From: Climacium dendroides
Lineage: Eukaryota > Streptophyta > Bryopsida > Hypnales > Climaciaceae
Direction of reading: 5' to 3'
Assembly: GCA_950106755.1 (NCBI GenBank)
Contig: OX467090.1
Location: 7,626,001 to 7,690,000, forward strand
DNA: 64,000 nucleotides
A program made the position numbers and the translations under genes. Below the pieces are notes generated by a model, which did no database searches, was not told the origin of the DNA, and saw only the letters and a list, made by a program, of their open reading frames with translations. Shown here piece after piece: positions 57,109 through 64,000 of the stretch. Each line of letters opens with the position of its first letter. Position 1 is the first letter of the stretch.

Positions 57109-60100
57109 ATGGCGGTATGTTGGAGTTCTTCATTGACATCGAAGTTTTGGTGCTAGCTAGCTAGATGGTGATCGATTTATATACTTGGTTCCTACAGTAG
57201 CTGATTTTCAATTTGTGTATATGCATGTATGTACTGTTGGCCGACGCGACTGTCTTAATTTCGTTTGAACTGATTTTGTGTGGTCGAAATGGTGTACTTA
57301 GAGACCGAAGGCAGCGCCGCTCGGGAGGGGCCAGGCGCAGGGGAGTCATGTCGTCGAGTACCCGACTCTGGTGGACGTTATGCAATCCAGGGGAGTATTC
57401 CCGGGAGCGAGGGTACCGGTCAGTGTAGTAGATCGCCAATTGAACCTTCTGATTCCTCTTGCAATGCACTGAACTTTGTCTTTCTTCCGTTGATGATATT
57501 ACACTTGGGTATGAATGTTAGTATTGTGAGAGCTTTGAGTTATAGGTTTTCCAATAGAGACGTAGTCTCAATTTTTGGCAATTGCGCGTTTAATTGTAAG
57601 TTAGTAAGTAATTAGGTCGATCGATCTGCGGTCTGGTTGTGAAGCCCGGCCAGGGGACATATCCCGGGAGGGAGTCCATGCACGTTTGGATATATATTCC
57701 TAGCGTTCTGCTGTTCCTTACCATTGGAACGTTTGTTTTTTGCATTGATGATGTAAAACACGTACTTGGCGGTTTGTTCATTCGTTTTGTGCGAGCTTGG
57801 AGTCGTCGTTTTCTACTGAAGACCTCAGTTTTGGCAATTGTAAGTTAGTAATGGAGTCTGTCTGTCTGCATGGTGGTTGATGATTCAAGGGTGTGGGAGC
57901 GGAGCAAGCTGTGAAGTTGGAGAATGGGAGAGTGATGCACATGAGAGAGAAGACAGAGGCGACCTGGCAGGAAGATCACAGTGGAGTGAAGTTGGAGAAT
58001 GGGAGAGTGATGCACATGAGAGTGAAGAAAGAGGCGACGTGGCTGGTTGATCACAGTGGAGTGGAGCACGCCGGGCAACAGGACAGGTTGGAGAAGAAGT
58101 CACCGCTGGTGGGGGGAGGGTCGAACTCTTTGAATATGGTAAGCGATGGCGAGAACTTGGCTGGGAGCGACCAGAACTTGGCCGGGAGTGACCAGAACTT
58201 GGCCGGGAACGACCAGAGCTTGGCTCGGAGCGACCAGAACTTGGCTTCGGAGGAAGCAGTGCACGGTTATGTCATGCCACAGGTCAACCATATATACTCT
58301 ACTCTTCTTTGCGTTAGACTGGACTTGCTTGGGGATGCATATCTTTGGATCGGAAGTTGCTTGAAGAAGACTGGTGTCAACTGGTGTCGATTGCATTATT
58401 TCCTCCTTTGTCGCAATGAAAAATAGAAACTCTGCTTCGTAAGGGAGAGAAAGTATTCCGGTGTTTTGAGAGAGTTTCGTTATTCGAATGGAAATTCTAT
58501 GTCTGTTTCTTCCTGTTTGTTTTACAATTGTCCCTATTTTCAAGAGGATTTCTATGCACTACAAAGAGCATTACGTAAGGGAGAGAAACCATTCCAGTGA
58601 GAGGGTTCCATTATTATCTGAATGCTAGTTCTCTGTTCCCTTCCTGTTGGTCTTGCAAGAGGATTTGAATGCACTACAAATAGTATTGGTTGGATACCAT
58701 GAGAACAAGTAATGAATTCTTGTTGTATTATTTAGGGTCCCAATCACGAGCACAGTCTATCACTACCATTGTAGCTTGAGGTTGGACGTTCTGCAATTCC
58801 TTGCAATCAGAAGACGTTGCTGCAGAATCAAATGAAAGCATTACCAATGTTCTGCATCTGCCATCACTAGCTAATGATTCCATAATGTTTTCGTGTAATG
58901 CTTGACGAGAGACTTTATCATGACAGGGGAGGCAGAATTTCGGAAAGCATGAAGATGATGCACAATTCATGTGTACAGCATGTGGTCGCAGCGTGGCCAT
59001 TGTCGAAGTGCAAGCACATCCAGTGCTCCACGTGGGGGTCTGCGGGATTTGTTACGGTTTCCTCTTCAGCAGCCCCTTCACCAAGGTACGTCATCTCAGA
59101 TCCCTAAACTCTAATTGACGTATGTTTTTTCACCAGTTTTATGGTGGTCATAAATGATTAACTTTCATTCAATTGAATCTATTTTTTTACCCACCTGAAT
59201 AATGTCCTTCACTCATTCTGGTGAGATAAAATTTTGCTCCATCTGGATTAAAACTTTCTCAATTCTCATCAATTGGTTTCGGCGTTTCAAAACCAAGAAT
59301 TCTGGGCTAAATGTGAATTTTGGTTGTTATCACATTTTTCTTCACAATCTCTGAACTCAAGTACGTTTTGCAGGACAATCCCGAAGACCCGTTTGAGCAT
59401 GAGAATGAGTGCCGCTGGTGCGGCGACGGTGGCGAAGTGATTCTCTGCGACACTTGTCCCAAAGCGTTTTGCAAACCTTGCATCAAACGTAACTTTGGAG
59501 AAGAGATTCTCAACGCCATTGAATCGCCTACACTAAAATGGAGCTGTTTCGTCTGCGATAATTTCCATCTGCAGACATTGATCAGTGATTACAAGAACGT
59601 GGAGGGTTTGGTGAGGACGATGAATAGGAGCAGCCAACCTCAAAAGAGCAGGACGAGCAGGTTCGTTTTCTGACGTGCACATGAAGTAATATTTCATTGA
59701 TTCTAATGTTACAGAATTTGGTCGCATCTGAATTGTACTTTTCGCAATATACTTGCTCATCAGTCTTAGAATGCTCTTCGTCATCTTATAATACACTAGA
59801 TCATCATGAAATCATGAGTTCTTGGTTCTTCACGGGTTAAAACACCCTGAACTTACTCGAAAGAGCAAGGTCTCTAGCTCTGACTTCTTCGAGGACTTCT
59901 CCTTCCGTTGCTAGTCTTCATTTCTAAGCCTTGTTGAGTGCTGTCTTGTATGACAGGGAATCTAATTCACGAATGAGATCAAGAGGACCAAGAAGACGGA
60001 CCACAAATGAAACGACAATAGCAAGCGAGACAATTGCAACCATAATTGCTCGCAAAAAGGTAAATAATGTGTGAAAACTTAGGAGCTCTGACTTTTGATT

Positions 60101-60339
60101 TCATTGCGATCGATTGTTCCAGATGGATTGAATTACGTAGAAGTTGACTAAAGGCGCCTGAGTGGATTTGGCAGGAAAACTTGCGGCGCAGGTATCCAGA
60201 GACAAATTTCACGGGCTTTGAAATACTGAAGGAACGTCGACGCCCGCAACATCATTTTGTGTTTGCACAAAACAATACGCAACGTGAGCATGACACGTCC
60301 AAAAGAGGCAACACAATTCCTGAAGTACATCTTCTGTAG
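57109..60339 (+). CDS. Small ADD-domain (ATRX-type zinc finger) protein
   Basis: Seven GT-AG exons join in phase to 404 codons plus TAG: 57109-57114, 57302-57412, 57890-58282, 58936-59085, 59374-59660, 59957-60059, 60175-60339. Exon 1 encodes only Met-Ala. Residues 48-100 carry a 25-residue duplication (KLENGRVMHMR twice), and ~126-160 carry about five NLAGSDQ-like heptads. A GATA-like finger follows (C183, C186, C206, C209, with AHPVLHVGVCGIC), then a PHD-like finger with eight Cys (233, 236, 245, 248, 253, 256, 278, 281; CRWCGDGGEVILCDTCPKAF). This pair is the ADD fold, a reader of unmodified histone H3 Lys4 and H3 Lys9me3 in ATRX and DNMT3; binding here is inference. No helicase or methyltransferase follows: a basic tail (SRMRSRGPRRR) ends the protein. 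The first two exons are the least certain. Confidence 0.75.
57370..57889 (+). repeat. Imperfect tandem duplication spanning exon 2 end and intron 2 of the ADD gene
   Basis: CCAGGGGA-x-TATTCCCGGGAG-type sequence at 57386-57412 recurs at about 57650-57676, and TTTGGCAATT...AATTGTAAGTTAGTAA at about 57574-57611 recurs near 57832-57851. The interval between matching parts is about 250-265 bp. The second copy is treated as intronic. Confidence 0.5.
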
Positions 60340-61784
60340 AATGGCACTGGATGTTTCCAAAAGTGGTATGTGCCGTTTTCAAGCCCATGCTGGGTTTTTG
60401 AGCTCCGTCGTATTGTTTTTCTGTTAATCAGTCACTGGAAATTGCATTCAAGTAACTGTTGAATGAAATCCCAGGTATTTGATTGAACCTTCGTATTCAG
60501 GTGCAGCAAAATTTTCATGTGCATGAAAGGCAACTTCATGGACGATGTTCCTATTAATCATGCAGGATTCTAAGCAGGAATCTGAGTATCAGTAAGCTCT
60601 ACGGACTACAAATTAGAATTAAGGCGACTTCAAAACCCAAACAATCACGTCAACTTGGTTCCAAATGTTTTGAACGAGGAATGTAACAAACGTCTCTTTT
60701 TTTGTGTTGCACAAGTTCCCTTCAGCAACCAGTGACCAGTGAGGTCCTTAAAATTATGAGGAACCAATCACTGTAACTGTAAATTGTACATTATTTTGAT
60801 GACTTGAACTTTTGCATGATGATGAGAGTTCATGTAAGGTGAGTTACATATGATGCATCATTTTTAATGAGACTTGTGGTCTCTCTCTTCAGGATGTGAT
60901 GTGCATTATTTGATGTCATGTTTCATTGATGGCCTTCCTCATTTTCAACACACTTAAGGACAAACAAATCACTTCTGCTTGTACTTTTAGTATCATAAAT
61001 AATCCATATGGCCTGTGAAATGATTCAAAAGCTAGAGTTCCACATCAGTAGTAACTTATCAGTTGTGAAGTCTTAATGTAATGAAGAAATTCAGGACTTC
61101 TTCAAATTGAGCCCATTTTGATCCTGTCTAGATCAGCTTCATACATACTGACAGGATATGAAACAGAATTAGTCCTGTAGAGCAGCAGGCTGCTTTTCGG
61201 ATATTTCGACATTGAGAACCAAAACAGTAAACTATTCTTGAGCTCACAAACATCAGAATTAGTAAACAATGGAAGCCCTAAACTCAATGTGCACGAGTCA
61301 CAACGGATTGTTGTCATGGTCACAGAGGATGTCCATCTGCAGGAGACGACCTACTTCATACTAAGTTAGATTCTCTCTGGGCAGCAATGCTTTATTCAGG
61401 TATCAGAGCGCACGTGTAAAACTTGTGCAGCAGATCTGCATAGTCAGATCTCAATGACACGGAATACATAACATGCATTTCAAATGTAAGATGGATCTCT
61501 ACATAATTAGAATCGGTAGATATGTACTCGTAATAAAAACCAACGGCAGCAATAACTCAACTATCTTCAAAAGCCAATAATGTAGAACAATATGTCGAGG
61601 TATCACCAACACATTCATTCGTGGCAAACGAGGTCAAGGAAAATGAGTCAAACAATCAGTGAGATCAAATACTCGGCAAGGTTGCGAAAGACGCCTTTAC
61701 TCCGGGAATTTGAGGAAGCACTGTAAGGTACTACTACTACTAAGCCTACGCAAAATTGTCCTACACTAAACCAATCCAAACGAG
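60340..61784. other. Intergenic region between the convergent ADD and NOG1 genes
   Basis: Holds the 3' ends of both genes. No additional frame is supported; the minus frame at 61102-61323 lacks a domain. Confidence 0.5.
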
Positions 61785-64000
61785 TTACCTCCGGTCCGTT
61801 TTACCAGTTCCTCGCTTGCCAGAAAACAAATGCTTTGGCTTTTTGTTGTAGTGAACACGATCTGCTTCTCCCTTCCTAGCATCCAAATTCCTTTGCCTCA
61901 CAGCATTCTTACCTATCTGCATTGCCTTAACCTTCTGGGCACTGTCCTTGAATCCTTCACCTGCATCAATTCATGTAAAATATTGTTTAGGACAGATTGG
62001 TGGTATTGATTAGAAAGATTCACAAGCTCTTTGCAACTAATAAGAAAGTGCCCAAATTGCTTCCGGCAACTACATAGTTTTAATAAAACGACGATAAGCA
62101 AAAACTTCTCCAGAATTTTCAGAAACTATGGGAGCCCATACAAGGTTCCACATACTATAAAAGAAGACTGTACCTGGAAGTGCTTCTTTATGTGGCCGAG
62201 ATAATGAACGAGTTTTAGAACGAATTCTCTTCTGAGCTTGCTCATCCACTTCCATGTCATCACCACCTGCCCCTTCAGATCTATCCCGCTTCCTACTTCT
62301 TGTTCCAGCAGCAGACCTACTCCTTGCTCTATTCACTGCGGCATTAGGGTCCAAGCCCAAGCTTGAAAGATGTCTTCCCATCCGACTAGTATTAAATTGT
62401 CGTTCTACATCATGCCTTCTAGGCATTACAGGTTTATTATCAGCAGTTTTCTTTTTCGCCCTATGTTCAGCCAACATGAGCCTCTTCTTCCGTCGAATTG
62501 CAGCCAGAGCCTCTGCTTCCTCGGGTGTCAAGTCCTGTTCAAAAAGAAACCAAAACAGTTTTCAGTATGACACCTTCACGTCGACAGAGATCAAGATAGC
62601 ACACACAAAAATCAGATTTAAAATAAGTAAATCCTTCAAAAACTGCAAAAAAATTGACCTGGTCGCTCATGTCCTCGTCCTCCTCCATTCCCTCCGCTGC
62701 TGCGGCACGCTCATCCTCCTCCCTCTCCAATTCATCTAATCTTTGAAGAATGTCGGCATCAACAAAGTCAGCAATATTGTGCCCATCCATAATCTCAGGG
62801 ACGATGTCATCCTTCCAATCCGGATCCAACAACAAGTAATGCTTGTGCATATTCGCAGAATACACTCCTGTCATAGCACACATCCACACAAACACGCACT
62901 CATCAGTCGTTGATGTCATACCTGAAATCCAAACGCATACCATCTCAAAAAAAAGCCACTGGATGCAGTTGGCTTGCACAGAAATGATACTAAAATGGAG
63001 GTAAACACTATTAACATTTCTAACCAAGAAAATAATTGTGAAACTGACGGACCTGCACCACCATTTTCGTTCTCAAGATCTTTCTCCAGTTTCCTCTTGT
63101 TCTCAGCAGCCTTAGCGTCGAGAACTGCCTGGGGAATAACAGGTGGACGTTCTTTCTGATCCCGGAGTTTTGGCACAGCCACGTGAATTCGATTGAGACA
63201 ATCGTTGACCTTCTTTGATTTCATCTTCATGTCCACACGCATCTCCAGCAACTTCTCACATGCAGCATTCTTCACATTGATAATGCCCTCCTCTGTCATA
63301 GTACTCATGGCCAACATGCAATTCTCTTCATCAGGCGGAGAACCGTCAACGAGACCTGCTCCAATTCTAGCAGCTTCTTTCCTCATCTCCTCAATAAGCT
63401 TCTTATCAGACTCTGGAAGCGTCTCAAATGGCTGCAAATCGGTCTTGTTGCAGGCGATGATCACTGGTTTGTTGGCGAACAGCATTTTGATTGAATGAAA
63501 CAACGCTACTTGCTGGGCAATAGTGAAGCCACAATTGCCAGAGAGATCAATCACGAAAAGAACTGCAGCTCTGAGATGCGACAAGGCTGTGATACCCATC
63601 ATCTCAATCACGTTACACTCTTCCAAAGGACGATCCAAAAGACCGGGAGTGTCGATCACCTACACAATACGAAATCATTTTTAGCACATAATGCGCCGAT
63701 TGCAAATAACTGACAATCACTTTGACAACGCCCTAAGTAGGAGGTGCTGGAAGTAGAAAAGCGCTTTTAAATAAAGTGTGATGAGTTGTCTACCTGCCAC
63801 CGCATATACTTGTAATCGGTGTGACCTACAAACAGAGACTTCGTGGTGAACGCATACGGCTGCACATCTACATCAGCGCGCGTAATTTTGTTGATGAAAC
63901 TGCTCTTTCCGACATTGGGAGAACCACAGATCAAGATAGTTCGAGTGTTGGGATCGATTGAGGGCAACCTTGACAAATGCTTGCGGACGTATTCCAGGTA
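61785..64000 (-). CDS. NOG1: Nucleolar GTP-binding protein NOG1, N-terminus beyond the window
   Basis: Five minus-strand exons are visible, joining in phase to 519 residues plus TAA: 64000-63794, 63659-63053, 62867-62659, 62534-62174, 61960-61785. The sequence opens [20 protein letters not shown], the usual lead-in to the G domain, so roughly the first 140-150 residues are missing. G1 is [10 protein letters not shown]3 is [14 protein letters not shown], and G4 is NKTD within IIACNKTDL, after [15 protein letters not shown]. Then come [16 protein letters not shown], the acidic [19 protein letters not shown], a [17 protein letters not shown] helix, an Arg/Ser-rich segment and a basic C-terminus ending in [15 protein letters not shown]1 is a conserved GTPase needed for 60S ribosome assembly in the nucleolus. 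All family motifs seen are intact. Confidence 0.95.

Noticed and set aside
57893..58426. 177-codon single-exon gene
   Set aside because: It is exon 3 of the ADD gene read past its donor at 58283; the tail has no counterpart in the spliced product.
1..64000. CRISPR arrays, operons or ribosome binding sites
   Set aside because: The window is intron-rich nuclear plant DNA; no regularly spaced short repeat with unique spacers is present.

Overview
The window is nuclear DNA of a plant. Coding sequence is split by many short GT-AG introns, and the host genes are plant-type: a DUF1350 protein with a chloroplast-like leader, a GAT-type amino acid/GABA transporter and NOG1. A non-seed plant is possible from the kinds of transposon present, but the sequence alone does not fix the lineage. 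All exon models were built by reading splice sites and reading frame by eye.

Host genes, left to right: a ten-exon DUF1350 alpha/beta-hydrolase-like gene (2362-7107, +); a seven-exon AAAP transporter (10487-14402, +); a seven-exon gene for a small protein with a stand-alone ADD (ATRX-type) zinc domain (57109-60339, +); and the GTPase NOG1 (61785 to the window end, -, N-terminus off the edge). Everything between about 14.4 and 57 kb is transposon-derived or AT-rich filler.

The most unusual object is a DNA transposon of about 14.5 kb (15165-29680), bounded by a perfect 22-bp terminal inverted repeat. It carries two divergent genes. Leftward is a 940-codon Mutator-like transposase with a C-terminal SWIM zinc finger. 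Rightward is a 1118-codon gene joining a ParB/sulfiredoxin-like domain, a long charged coil and a permuted (beta-class) N4-cytosine/N6-adenine DNA methyltransferase fold. ParB plus methyltransferase is a phage/bacterial mobile-element combination; here it has plant introns and sits within a plant transposon. Both genes are broken only by in-frame stops (two and six), with no frameshift seen. The space between them holds two 242-bp direct repeats, each with a 20-bp inverted pair.

To the right lie several short terminal-inverted-repeat elements, then a complete LTR retrotransposon (36259-53551, minus orientation, TTCAT target duplication, LTRs of 1176 and 1238 bp). Its Ty3/gypsy gag-pol is decayed, and a long extra region lies downstream of pol. 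A second decayed Ty3/gypsy element is nested in that region, and a 743-bp inverted-repeat element with TTGGGG flanks sits in the RT-RNase H segment. The LTR element is saturated with CAATTG words. On the left, a 0.5-kb inverted repeat pair flanks the DUF1350 gene, and a near-perfect palindromic CACTA-type MITE with an AGG target duplication lies at 8529-8700.
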